From positions 1-64,000 of the forward strand of contig DKXL01000021.1 in assembly GCA_002493005.1 (NCBI GenBank): DNA of 64,000 nucleotides, written 5' to 3'. The notes beneath the pieces are model-generated. The model saw nothing but the letters and a program-made list of their open reading frames with translations, was not told the origin of the DNA and searched no databases. The stretch is from Ruminococcaceae bacterium UBA7127. GTDB lineage: Bacteria > Bacillota > Clostridia > Oscillospirales > Acutalibacteraceae. The position numbers were made by a program, and so were the translations under genes. Below, piece after piece: positions 9,846-17,403 of the stretch (position 1 is its first letter; each line of letters opens with the position of its first letter).

Positions 9846-10715
9846 TTAATCAACCTTGCAGCCGTCTTTTATCGGCTTGCACAAAAATGTGTTTGGATAG
9901 GTTTGTTTGAGTAACTCATAACATTTTTTAGCTTTACGCTGTGATGTAAACACAGCAAAGACTGCTGAGCCTGAACCGCTCATTCCGCAACCGTTTGCCT
10001 TGCATTTGAGCATAGCGGATTTGATGGTATTTACCTCAGGAATTTGCAAAGCAAGTTCAAAATCATTAAAAATCGTGGCGGATATAAGATACATATCACG
10101 ACTGTAGAGCGCTTTGAGCATCTCGTCGGTGTAGCAGGGATGCGGACTCATCGCGTCAACCTTTTTGTAGGCTTCGGCAGTTGATACGCTTACAGTATCG
10201 GGCTTGCAAATCACAATATCAGAGCAATTAAAAGATGGAATCTTTTTTATTGTCGTGCCGATACCTGTACAATATTTTGTGCCGCCGACAAGGCAAAACG
10301 GAACGTCGGCACCAACCTCCTCTGCAATAGACTGCATTGCCTTGGGGGTCAGATGAGTACCGAAAATTAAATTCAAGCCCAAAATTACGGCTGCTCCGTC
10401 ACTGCTGCCGCCTGCAAGACCCGCCTGAGTCGGGATTTGCTTGTCAATATCAATGTGAACACCTGAAACAGGAATATCGCAATAATTAAAAAATCTATAT
10501 GCCGCCTTTGCACAAATGTTGCTGTCATCACAAGGCACACCCTCATAACCGCACGAAACTGTCACCTTACCGCTGTCATTGTCGGATACAGTAACTGTAT
10601 CATATAAATCAACAGCCTGCATTATAGTTGATATTTCGTGATATCCGTCGGCACGCTTAGCAGTAACGTCAAGTGTCAGATTAATTTTTGCAGGTGCTTT
10701 GACTTTAACTTCCAT
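9846..10715 (-). CDS. ispE: 4-diphosphocytidyl-2-C-methyl-D-erythritol kinase
   Basis: GHMP-family kinase that phosphorylates CDP-methylerythritol at position 2, in the MEP route to isoprenoid precursors. The N-terminus has KVKAPAKINLTLDV, and the ATP-binding GHMP loop is PTQAGLAGGSSDGAA (about residues 95-109). A C-terminal CGMSGSGSAVFAVF block is also diagnostic. The 289-residue length is standard. A second MEP enzyme, IspH, is found at 41-43 kb. It sits immediately upstream of spoIIR on the same strand, separated by a hairpin. Confidence 0.96.
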   Translation of the reverse strand: MEVKVKAPAKINLTLDVTAKRADGYHEISTIMQAVDLYDTVTVSDNDSGKVTVSCGYEGVPCDDSNICAKAAYRFFNYCDIPVSGVHIDIDKQIPTQAGLAGGSSDGAAVILGLNLIFGTHLTPKAMQSIAEEVGADVPFCLVGGTKYCTGIGTTIKKIPSFNCSDIVICKPDTVSVSTAEAYKKVDAMSPHPCYTDEMLKALYSRDMYLISATIFNDFELALQIPEVNTIKSAMLKCKANGCGMSGSGSAVFAVFTSQRKAKKCYELLKQTYPNTFLCKPIKDGCKVD

Positions 10716-10783
10716 TGTATAATACCAACAGCCTTTCTGCCATAAGATAATAATGAGCTATATATCTATTGTTAAAAACATAA

Positions 10784-11965
10784 TTATGAGTTTTGCTCTA
10801 ATTCTGCCAAAAATTCTTTGATACGTTTAAGAGCAGTTTTTAGGTGGGCTATGGAATAAGAATAGGATACACGAACAAAGCCCTCGCCTGACTCACCAAA
10901 TGCGTTTCCCGGAACAACGGCAACGTGTTTGTCCATAATAAGTCGTGTGCAAAATTCCTCAGAGCTTAATCCCGTGCTTTTGATGCAAGGGAAAACGTAG
11001 AAAGCACCCAGCGGTTCAAAACAAGAAAGTCCCATTGAATTAAATCCGTCAACCACCAGACGGCGGCGCATATCGTACTCGTCACGCATATGCGTTACGT
11101 CGTTATCTCCGTTTCGCAGAGCTTCAATAGCTGCATACTGAGCAGTAGTAGGAGCTGACATAATGCCGTATTGATGCAGTTTTGTCATTTGAGCAATAAT
11201 TTGCTCAGGCCCCAAAACATAACCAAGACGCCAGCCTGTCATTGCGTATGATTTAGAAAAGCCGTTGATGACGATGGTTCTTTCGTACATACCGTCGATT
11301 GAAGCTATAGAAACAGGTCTGCGATTACCATAGGTAAGCTCAGAATAAATCTCATCGGAAAGCACCATCAAATCATTTTCGATTATAACCTTTGCAATTT
11401 CTTCAAGGTCGTGCTTTTCCATAATAGCGCCTGTAGGATTATTTGGAAACGGCAAAACCAGAAGTTTAGTTTTATCGGTGATTGCCGCACGCAAATCATC
11501 AGCTTTTAGCCTGAAATTATCTTCATTTTTGGTGTTAATAATAACAGGCGTGCCCCCTGCCATTACGGTAAGCGGCTCATAACAAACAAAGGACGGCTGG
11601 GGAATGATAACCTCATCGCCTTGTTGAATAATTGAACGAAATGCAAGGTCTATTCCCTCGCTTCCTCCGACAGTAACAAGAGTTTGGGTCTTGTAATCAT
11701 ATGTAATGTTAAAGCGGCGCTTGTAATAATTGCATATTTCCTTAAGCAAATCGCTGAAGCCACGGTTAGGAGAGTACCACGTCTTTCCCTTTTTTAAAGA
11801 GTCAATGCCCTCATCACGAATATGCCACGGAGTCTGAAAATCAGGCTCGCCGATGCTAAGCGATATTACGTCTTCCATTTCGTTGGCAATATCAAAGAAC
11901 TTGCGTATGCCTGAGGGCTTTATGTATTGAATTTTATCGTTTAAGAACTTAGAATAATCTATCAC
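10784..11965 (-). CDS. Class I/II PLP-dependent aminotransferase
   Basis: Fold-type I aminotransferase of the aspartate/aromatic group. Motifs: NNPTG (175-179), SDEIY (203-207), Schiff-base Lys238 in GFSKSYAMTGWRLGY, and a C-terminal VRVSYSYS containing the carboxylate-binding Arg. Length is 393. The start is GTG (11965-11963), overlapping the TGA of the upstream Lrp-type regulator, so the two are co-translated. The pairing suggests amino-acid-responsive control. The substrate cannot be fixed from sequence; aspartate or aromatic amino acids are the usual ones for this subgroup (PatA-like). Confidence 0.88.
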   Translation of the reverse strand: MIDYSKFLNDKIQYIKPSGIRKFFDIANEMEDVISLSIGEPDFQTPWHIRDEGIDSLKKGKTWYSPNRGFSDLLKEICNYYKRRFNITYDYKTQTLVTVGGSEGIDLAFRSIIQQGDEVIIPQPSFVCYEPLTVMAGGTPVIINTKNEDNFRLKADDLRAAITDKTKLLVLPFPNNPTGAIMEKHDLEEIAKVIIENDLMVLSDEIYSELTYGNRRPVSIASIDGMYERTIVINGFSKSYAMTGWRLGYVLGPEQIIAQMTKLHQYGIMSAPTTAQYAAIEALRNGDNDVTHMRDEYDMRRRLVVDGFNSMGLSCFEPLGAFYVFPCIKSTGLSSEEFCTRLIMDKHVAVVPGNAFGESGEGFVRVSYSYSIAHLKTALKRIKEFLAELEQNS

Positions 11966-12444
11966 AGGACCAAAAGCCTCCCATCCTCTTTGTGCTGAGG
12001 ACTTGCCAGATTAAGACCTCTGTCTTTGTAGCATCGCATAATGAAGTGAGTTGCCGTGGAAATAACACCGTCAATGGTTGAAAGTTTTTTGGCTACAAAC
12101 ATTGCGATATCCTGCATAGTTTCTCCTCGTACAATAAGAGAAAAATCATAAGCTCCCGCCATAAGGTACACCGACTTAACTTCATCAAAAGCCATACACA
12201 TCTCTGCCATTTCATCAAAGCCTGTTTCCTTTTTGGGGGTTACCTTAAGCTCAATCAGTGCTTCAACATAGCTCTGCTCAACCTTTTCCCAGTCGACAAC
12301 AGCTTGATAGCCTTTGATTACACCTTTGTTTTCGTATTCCTTAATCTGAGCCTTTATATAATCCTCAGGTTCACCGAGCATTGCCGCAATCTCTGCGGTT
12401 GTAAAGTCTGAATTTGCACCCAAAAGTTTTAATAATTTATCCAT
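11962..12444 (-). CDS. Lrp/AsnC-family transcriptional regulator
   Basis: Small feast/famine regulator with an N-terminal winged helix-turn-helix (about residues 1-55, FTTAEIAAMLGEPEDYIKAQ) and a C-terminal RAM/AsnC ligand-binding domain (about 70-145, VYLMAGAYDFSLIVRG and CYKDRG). I place the start at the internal ATG 12444-12442, giving 160 residues, because AGGGGGA (12451-12457) lies 6 nt before it; the upstream in-frame ATG at 12510 would add 22 hydrophobic residues with no ribosome-binding site. It is translationally coupled to the aminotransferase, its likely target. Confidence 0.88.
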   Translation of the reverse strand: MDKLLKLLGANSDFTTAEIAAMLGEPEDYIKAQIKEYENKGVIKGYQAVVDWEKVEQSYVEALIELKVTPKKETGFDEMAEMCMAFDEVKSVYLMAGAYDFSLIVRGETMQDIAMFVAKKLSTIDGVISTATHFIMRCYKDRGLNLASPQHKEDGRLLVL

Positions 12445-12510
12445 TGATATTCCCCCTGTAAAAATCTGTGAAAATGCAATAATGATGAAAGTTATAATAT
12501 ATTTTTTCAA

Positions 12511-13002
12511 TTATACAGCCTGAATTGCGCGATTGTCAACAGTATTTATCATATTTATGCACAGCGCAGCCAAAAGAGAAATCAGCTCGTTTGATGAATC
12601 ACGAATCACAAGTTCGTAACCGCTGTTTTGCTTGTGCTGAGCAGAAATTACAGCATTATCAACATCAATTATGCTAAACTCCTTGTCGGCTATGTTACCT
12701 ATAATATGCCAGTTGTTGCCGTAGAATCTGCACTGAACGCTGTTTAGAGCAGTCATAATTACAAGAGTTGCCGCTGAGTTGTCGGTTTTGAGTGAATATG
12801 ACTTCACTCCGACAATAGGCAGTTGACGAATTTTTGCAACGACAGTCTTGTACTCGTCAAAAATATCAAGTTTTATGCTGTTTTGATTGACAGTATGACG
12901 CGATTTTTTAAGAACAGCGCTGTACTTTTCTTTGCCAAGCTCATCATATATGACAAAACAAGTATCAGCTGGCGAAACATCACGCCTGATAAACAATTTC
13001 AT
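12511..13002 (-). CDS. LURP-one/tubby-like beta-barrel protein
   Basis: A 163-residue soluble protein resembling the LURP-one-related (YxjI) tubby-like fold: MKLFIRRDVSPADTCFVIYD at the start, repeated beta-strand segments in the middle, and a C-terminal hydrophobic helix (ISLLAALCINMIN) that would lie in the barrel centre. Function in bacteria is unknown. The start is set at ATG 13002, which has GGTGAT upstream, rather than the in-frame codon seven residues earlier. It is 67 bp upstream of the Lrp gene on the same strand. Assignment rests on pattern similarity only. Confidence 0.6.
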   Translation of the reverse strand: MKLFIRRDVSPADTCFVIYDELGKEKYSAVLKKSRHTVNQNSIKLDIFDEYKTVVAKIRQLPIVGVKSYSLKTDNSAATLVIMTALNSVQCRFYGNNWHIIGNIADKEFSIIDVDNAVISAQHKQNSGYELVIRDSSNELISLLAALCINMINTVDNRAIQAV

Positions 13003-13021
13003 AATATCACCATATATCAGC

Positions 13022-13102
13022 AAGCGGCTCAGCGCCGCTCAGCATTTAGGCAGACAGTTTGATTACACTGTCGCATATTTTCCGACTGTTATCGAGCAGT
13101 TT
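13022..13102. repeat. Intergenic repeat, copy A
   Basis: A GC-richer stretch beginning AAGCGGC, containing AGGCAGACAGTTTGAT and ending ATCGAGCAGTTT. It matches, with many substitutions and a few indels, the segment at 23672-23754, and more loosely the one at 23407-23480. All lie between genes. Family name unknown. Confidence 0.55.
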
Positions 13103-13104
13103 AC

Positions 13105-13145
13105 TATAAAATAAAAATACCGCAGAATCAAATGCTTCTACGGTA
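13105..13145 (-). terminator. Rho-independent terminator after O-antigen-ligase-like gene
   Basis: TACCGCAGAA (13118-13127) and TTCTACGGTA (13136-13145) form a 10-bp stem with one G-U pair. On the minus strand it is followed by TTTTTATTTTAT. It lies 34 bp past the stop codon at 13179. Confidence 0.85.
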
Positions 13146-13178
13146 TAGTATACATCAAATTTTATAAATATACAAGCG

Positions 13179-14654
13179 CTATAAAAGTATTCTTGTGATG
13201 TGTTTGTTGTTAAACAACGCTTGTTTTCCGAGCCTGTATTCAAACTCCCTTATGTAGCATCCCATATAGCCAAGCATCAGCCAAAACCACATTACCATAA
13301 ACGATACATCATAAAGCAATGCACGCTCAAACAAAGCATAAATCAGGTAAGCAAACAAAAATGAAAACAGACAAGGATATACGTCGTTGCGGTAGTTACG
13401 CTTTTGCAAAAACAGATGTTGTGCGGAATGTTTGGCAACGCGGAACCCGAAAATCGCAAAAATGATGAAACCAAGCGCACCGGTCGATACAAGAATCGTA
13501 AGATATCCGTTGTGAATATCGGATTTATTTAAGTTGTAATCCAATGCCCCTGTGCCGAACTTTTGGCTGTATGGAATGATATTACCGTTTGAAATTCCGA
13601 TTACAGGAGAAATTCTAAACAGCTTAAATGACTCCTCCCACAACTTTGTGCGTCCGCTGTCTATATTTTCGTTTAGATGTGAGAATGTTATTGAGCCGTC
13701 GCCTTTTTGTTCATTTTGAGACTTATCAGGTTCACCCTCAAGAACATCTCTGTTATCAAATAAAAGGTCTGTAACAGAAGATGTCTTAGAAAAGACAACC
13801 GAAAATCCTGTTTGACAAATAGTTCTGAATACAAGAGAAGAACCGACAAGAAGCACTCCCACGAGCACAAGTGATATAATTTTTATGATTATCTTTGAGG
13901 TTGAAAGCCCTGTTTTGTCAGCAAAAAACAGATATACAACATAAACAATACAATAGCCGAGTCCGAGCACCATTGAAGCATTTGAGTCGCAGAGCAAAAG
14001 CGAAAACAGATTTGTTGCGCCACAGGCAACAATCCATATCTTACTAACTCTAGGCTGGAAAACCATATGCATAAAATCGGATTTATAAAGCATATGACAG
14101 CACACAAGCGACACTACAGCGGCAAAACCAAGCATATTGGGGTTAAAATAACATCCCGTAAATCGGTTTTCGTAGATAATTACTTTATACCATCCCCACT
14201 CAAAGCTAACTCCGAACATCAAACATATAATGCCGATAAAGTTAATTACGGTGGTTATGTATACTATAAAACGTGCAATAAAATAGAGTTCTTCTCTAAA
14301 ATCAAAATTACGTTCAGTGTGCATTCCGTAAAACAGGAAAAAGCAAAATGAGATGTGTATTAAAAAAAGTATGCTGTACAGCACCGTGACAGAAAAATTA
14401 AATAAAAAGTTTATGATAACGGAAAAAGCCGTAACAGCAAGAAATGCACCAATCCAAATGCCAAATCTCAATCTGTAAAAATTCTTATTTTTTACCTGAG
14501 TTTTCCATACAAGATAAATTCCCCATATAAATATCGGGACTAAAAACACATATGCGGCAATCTGCAAAAACGAAATGTAGCAAAAGAATAAATTAATAAT
14601 GTAAACTCGTCTGAACAAAGACGCGTCGTTTAACTTCTTTTTAAAAGCAATCAT
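13179..14654 (-). CDS. O-antigen ligase/polymerase-like membrane protein
   Basis: Polytopic membrane protein of 491 residues with roughly ten or more hydrophobic segments and a long extracytoplasmic loop in the C-terminal half (about residues 290-345, containing DSGRTKLWEESFKLF and PVIGISNGNIIPYSQKFG), the layout of the Wzy/WaaL (O-antigen ligase) superfamily. The FNPNMLG motif in the central region is typical. Its role would be to polymerise or attach envelope or capsular polysaccharide repeat units. It is 28 bp downstream of a priming sugar transferase on the same strand, so both probably serve one glycan pathway. The exact substrate is unknown. Confidence 0.75.
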   Translation of the reverse strand: MIAFKKKLNDASLFRRVYIINLFFCYISFLQIAAYVFLVPIFIWGIYLVWKTQVKNKNFYRLRFGIWIGAFLAVTAFSVIINFLFNFSVTVLYSILFLIHISFCFFLFYGMHTERNFDFREELYFIARFIVYITTVINFIGIICLMFGVSFEWGWYKVIIYENRFTGCYFNPNMLGFAAVVSLVCCHMLYKSDFMHMVFQPRVSKIWIVACGATNLFSLLLCDSNASMVLGLGYCIVYVVYLFFADKTGLSTSKIIIKIISLVLVGVLLVGSSLVFRTICQTGFSVVFSKTSSVTDLLFDNRDVLEGEPDKSQNEQKGDGSITFSHLNENIDSGRTKLWEESFKLFRISPVIGISNGNIIPYSQKFGTGALDYNLNKSDIHNGYLTILVSTGALGFIIFAIFGFRVAKHSAQHLFLQKRNYRNDVYPCLFSFLFAYLIYALFERALLYDVSFMVMWFWLMLGYMGCYIREFEYRLGKQALFNNKHITRILL

Positions 14655-14682
14655 CTTACCCCTCGTAAAACTTTCGTTGAAA

Positions 14683-15363
14683 TCAGCGAATTACTTCCTT
14701 TATTGTCTTGAACATTATCTTGATATCAGAACGAAATCCAAAGTTTTTGATATACAAAAGATTATACTTCATTTTTTCGGGAAGAATAGTATTAACGTAT
14801 ACATCATCGATGTTTTCTTCTCCGCTCAAAAGTTTTTCCTCATCTTTATACATTATGGATGCCGGTGATGTGATTCCCGCAGGCATTAGAAGAGTTGCAT
14901 AATATTCGGGTGAATACATATTCACATAGTGCTCAACCTCGGGACGTGTGCCGACAATAGACATACTTCCGAAAAGTACGTTGAATATCTGAGGAAGCTC
15001 GTCAAGACGATATTTACGCAAAAATCTGCCCACCTTGGTTATTCGGCTGTCACCGACGGTAGTTACAAGTGTTCCTAATTTGTCTGCGTTTGTAATCATT
15101 GTACGGAATTTTAAAATCTTGAATTTGCGCCCGTAAGTTGTGATGCGTTCCTGTTTATAAAAAATCGTTCCTTTTGAGGTAGTTTTAATAATAATCGATA
15201 TAACAATTATCGGAATTACTAAAAACAACAACAAAATCAACGAAATCACTACATCCAAAACACGCTTCAGTACAAGACTTGCGGATTTTTGACAGAGAAT
15301 ATCATAATAGGGTCTTACTTCGTCACATCTAAACTGCGGTGGAAGCTTATCAAATGATTTCAT
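14683..15363 (-). CDS. Polyprenyl-phosphate sugar-1-phosphate transferase
   Basis: Initiating glycosyltransferase that moves a sugar-1-phosphate to the undecaprenyl carrier in the membrane. It has one N-terminal membrane segment (about residues 33-58, ISLILLLFLVIPIIVISIII) and the bacterial sugar-transferase core: FYKQERITTYGRKFKILKFRTM, RLDELPQIFNVLFGSMSIVGTRPE. The start is ATG 15363, with AAGGAG 7 nt upstream, giving 226 residues; an earlier in-frame codon at 15390 lacks a ribosome-binding site. The large N-terminal five-helix domain of WcaJ-type enzymes is absent, so it is the short form. Expression is likely driven by the TTGAAA/TATAAT promoter at 15436-15464. Confidence 0.9.
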   Translation of the reverse strand: MKSFDKLPPQFRCDEVRPYYDILCQKSASLVLKRVLDVVISLILLLFLVIPIIVISIIIKTTSKGTIFYKQERITTYGRKFKILKFRTMITNADKLGTLVTTVGDSRITKVGRFLRKYRLDELPQIFNVLFGSMSIVGTRPEVEHYVNMYSPEYYATLLMPAGITSPASIMYKDEEKLLSGEENIDDVYVNTILPEKMKYNLLYIKNFGFRSDIKIMFKTIKEVIR

Positions 15364-15435
15364 TAACTTTCTCCTTACAAAATATATCAAAACATATCTT
15401 AATACGCTTATTTATTACAGTATATATACAATAGC

Positions 15436-15464
15436 ATTATATATCTTTTATCAGATTTTTTCAA
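15436..15464 (-). promoter_or_regulatory. Sigma-A-type promoter of the sugar transferase operon
   Basis: On the minus strand TTGAAA (15464-15459), a 17-bp spacer and TATAAT (15441-15436), 73 bp before the start codon at 15363. It lies downstream of the sRNA terminator, so the operon does not need read-through from the sRNA promoter. Confidence 0.7.
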
Positions 15465-15502
15465 GCTGTATTTTATGGCTTTAAAAAAATCCCATAGACG
15501 GT

Positions 15503-15533
15503 AAAAACCGACGGTATGCAGCCGTCGGTTTTT
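15503..15533 (-). terminator. Terminator of the candidate sRNA
   Basis: AAAAACCGACGG (15503-15514) and CCGTCGGTTTTT (15522-15533) form a symmetrical stem with a 7-nt loop, able to act on both strands. No annotated gene ends here; it lies between two divergent genes. Confidence 0.85.
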
Positions 15534-15607
15534 AGGTAATTTTATGGAGTAATCAAGCACATAGAAAGGAAGTTGTTAGTGAATTTAGTCGATAAATTGT
15601 TTATCGT
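15503..15607 (-). ncRNA. Candidate small RNA with its own promoter and terminator
   Basis: Between the divergent sugar transferase and DUF1292 genes, the minus strand holds a complete short transcription unit. It has a consensus promoter (15614-15642), an expected start near 15607, a 5' hairpin CGATAAA/TTTATCG (15590-15606), an unpaired C/U-rich stretch including ACTTCCTTTCT, and a 12-bp terminator stem at 15503-15533 with flanking T-runs. The ~105-nt product has no convincing reading frame. The C/U-rich stretch could pair with Shine-Dalgarno sequences, which suggests a trans-acting sRNA; that part is inference. Alternatively it is a leader remnant, but the next gene has its own promoter below the terminator. 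Confidence 0.6.
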
Positions 15608-15613
15608 GTCTAT

Positions 15614-15642
15614 ACTATAACACGCCTTTTGTTAATTGTCAA
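15614..15642 (-). promoter_or_regulatory. Consensus sigma-A promoter of the candidate sRNA
   Basis: Minus strand TTGACA (15642-15637), exactly 17 bp, then TATAGT (15619-15614). This is one of the closest matches to consensus in the window, and it points toward the sRNA unit. Confidence 0.8.
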
Positions 15643-15710
15643 CACTTTTTTTAAACTTTTTTGATTTTTTTAATACTTTTTCATTAATTGCACTAAAAGT
15701 GTTAAATGTC

Positions 15711-15739
15711 TTGACTAAACGAATAAAAAATTGTAAAAT
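15711..15739 (+). promoter_or_regulatory. Sigma-A-type promoter of the DUF1292 gene
   Basis: TTGACT (15711-15716), 17 bp, TAAAAT (15734-15739), about 85 bp before the start codon. The leader holds an 8-bp inverted repeat TAATACAC/GTGTATTA (15760-15767, 15790-15797) upstream of the AGGAGG ribosome-binding site. Confidence 0.65.
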
Positions 15740-15823
15740 TAAATTGTATAAAAGTTACTTAATACACGGCTTTGCAATCAAATCAATCTGTGTATTACCG
15801 ACTTTACTTTTAGGAGGCTTTTT

Positions 15824-16120
15824 ATGACAAACGAATACAGTCCCGACCTTATTACACTTATCAGTGATGAGGGTGAAGAGATTGAATTTGAAATGCTGGA
15901 TATTATTGTAAATGAAGAGGGTAAATTCTACGTTCTTTATCCATATTATGAAACTCCGCAGCAAGCAGTAAACGATCCCGGCGAGTATTATATTTTTGAA
16001 GCTGTTACTATGGACGGCGAAGAAGAACTTGCTGAAATTGAGGACGAGGAAAAACTTGAGAGAATTGCGGCAATCTTTGAAGAAAATTATAATGAAGTAT
16101 TTTATGGTGAAAACGACTAA
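15824..16120 (+). CDS. DUF1292 (YrzB-like) protein
   Basis: Small acidic protein of 98 residues with the DUF1292 pattern: a DLITLISDEGEEIEFEMLDI opening, EGKFYVLYPY, then DPGEYYIFEAV and an acidic C-terminal helix. Such proteins are widespread in Firmicutes and of unknown function; in many genomes they neighbour ruvX (yrrK) and alaS, which are not present here. A strong AGGAGG lies upstream of ATG 15824. It appears to be a single-gene unit with its own promoter, followed by a structured RNA. Confidence 0.85.
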   Translation: MTNEYSPDLITLISDEGEEIEFEMLDIIVNEEGKFYVLYPYYETPQQAVNDPGEYYIFEAVTMDGEEELAEIEDEEKLERIAAIFEENYNEVFYGEND

Positions 16121-16189
16121 GTCGGCGTTATTCTTCATATAATACAAGTGTGACAGTTAAATCACAATAAAATTAATAATTATTTAGTC

Positions 16190-16378
16190 AATTCCCTGCC
16201 TGATGCGTGAATGATTTTAAAATAACCCTACAACATTTAAATCGGGAGCTTGGCTCTTTGAACGGTGTGCAGACCTCCCGTTTCTCGGAAGAAGGGAGCC
16301 TGAAGTTCAAAGGAGAGCACCCACCTGTCAACTCGTAGGCAGGTTATTTATTTAAATCATACGGTCAGGCGGGGCATT
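16190..16378 (+). ncRNA. ssrS: Candidate 6S RNA (rod-shaped structured RNA)
   Basis: The 302-bp gap between DUF1292 and gpsA can fold into one long interrupted rod. An outer stem of about 28 bp joins 16194-16227 with 16342-16374 (CCCTGCCTGA pairs TCAGGCGGGG, ATGATTT pairs AAATCAT, AATAACC pairs GGTTATT). A large central bubble follows, with a possible small hairpin on its 3' side (ACCTGTC/GGCAGGT, 16323-16344). The terminal stem is GCTCTTTGAAC/GTTCAAAG..GAGC (16253-16263, 16305-16318), capped by CTCCC/GGGAG. This closing stem, bubble, terminal stem plan and the ~185-nt size fit 6S RNA, the RNA polymerase decoy. A weak promoter (GTGACA 16150, TTAATA 16173) points into it and T-rich sequence follows. 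The primary sequence was not matched to a family, so an unrelated structured RNA or a gpsA leader remains possible. Confidence 0.55.
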
Positions 16379-16422
16379 TTGTTATTTATAACTTTGATTT
16401 TAAAATACAGGAGCAATTTATT

Positions 16423-17385
16423 ATGAAAATTTCAGTCCTTGGATGCGGTCGTTGGGGCAGTTGCATTGCTTGGTATCTTGACAAGATCGGTCATAGCGTT
16501 ATGACCTGCGGTCTTGCAAACGCACCGGAATTTATACAATTAAAGGAAACAAGAAAAAATGATTATCTCACCTTTCCCCCGTCTATTGAGATTTCCGATA
16601 ACCTTGAAATTGCAGTAGAACGTGCCGAGGTGATTGTTATTTCAATTTCATCACAGTATCTGCGCTCATACTTTGAAGATATTTCAAAATACAGTCTTGA
16701 CGGTAAAACCATAGTTCTGTGTATGAAGGGCGTTGAAGCCGCAAGCGGAAAACGTTTGAGTGAAATTGTAAGCGATTTTGTTGACAAAGACAAAACAAAC
16801 GTGGCTGTTTGGGTAGGTCCGGGACATCCGCAGGATTATGTCAAGGGTATTCCTAACTGTATGGTAATAGACAGTGATAATCAAGAGATGAAAGAAAAAC
16901 TTGTAAACGAATTTACAAGTGATCTTATCAGATTTTATCTGGGCACTGACCTTATCGGCAGTGAGATTGGAGCTGCGGCAAAAAATGTTATAGGAATTGC
17001 GGCCGGTATGCTTGACGGACTTGGTTATACCTCTCTTAAAGGGGCGCTGATGGCAAGAGGCACCAGAGAAATTGCAAGGCTTATTAAGGCTCTCGGCGGA
17101 AACGAAATGAGCGCATACGGACTTTGTCATCTCGGTGATTATGAGGCAACACTGTTCTCATCATGGAGTCATAACAGAAAATACGGTGAAAGCTATGTTA
17201 AGGGCGTTAAGTTTGAGAAGCTTGCCGAAGGTGTAATGACATCCAAGGCACTGCTTAAACTCGGACAAGATTATAATGTAGACTTGCCGATTGTTGAGGC
17301 TGTTTACAGCGTTTTATTTAAAAACGTTGACGCAAAAGAGGCATTAAACCGCTTGTTTGTGCGTTCTGTAAAAAAAGAATTTTAA
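16423..17385 (+). CDS. gpsA: NAD(P)-dependent glycerol-3-phosphate dehydrogenase-like protein
   Basis: Rossmann-fold dehydrogenase of the GpsA family, which reduces dihydroxyacetone phosphate to glycerol-3-phosphate for phospholipid synthesis. The N-terminal nucleotide-binding motif is VLGCGRWGS (residues 5-13), and the catalytic region EIGAAAKNVIGIAAGMLDGLG contains the conserved Lys. The later block SSWSHNRKYG replaces the usual CSSxxSRNRRxG. Length 320 is close to the family norm (~335). AGGAG lies about 9 nt before the ATG. It is 18 bp upstream of a membrane glycosyltransferase, so they are probably co-transcribed. A paralogue with a different polyol-phosphate substrate is possible. Confidence 0.8.
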   Translation: MKISVLGCGRWGSCIAWYLDKIGHSVMTCGLANAPEFIQLKETRKNDYLTFPPSIEISDNLEIAVERAEVIVISISSQYLRSYFEDISKYSLDGKTIVLCMKGVEAASGKRLSEIVSDFVDKDKTNVAVWVGPGHPQDYVKGIPNCMVIDSDNQEMKEKLVNEFTSDLIRFYLGTDLIGSEIGAAAKNVIGIAAGMLDGLGYTSLKGALMARGTREIARLIKALGGNEMSAYGLCHLGDYEATLFSSWSHNRKYGESYVKGVKFEKLAEGVMTSKALLKLGQDYNVDLPIVEAVYSVLFKNVDAKEALNRLFVRSVKKEF

Positions 17386-17403
17386 TTAGGCGGTACATAG
17401 GAA

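Noticed and set aside
14067..14351. A 94-codon plus-strand frame inside the O-antigen-ligase-like gene
   Set aside because: It is antisense to a membrane protein with clear motifs, has no ribosome-binding site and no recognisable protein features.
15579..15620. A 13-codon plus-strand frame (GTG start after AAAGGAAG) across the sRNA locus
   Set aside because: It overlaps the sRNA promoter on the opposite strand and has no plus-strand promoter immediately upstream. The Shine-Dalgarno match is the complement of the sRNA C/U-rich stretch.
16190..16378. Interpreting the structured RNA as SRP RNA or a riboswitch
   Set aside because: The SRP domain IV sequence (GGAA loop with the AGCAG-type asymmetric loop) is not present as required, and no known aptamer core was recognised. 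The closing-stem/bubble layout fits 6S better.
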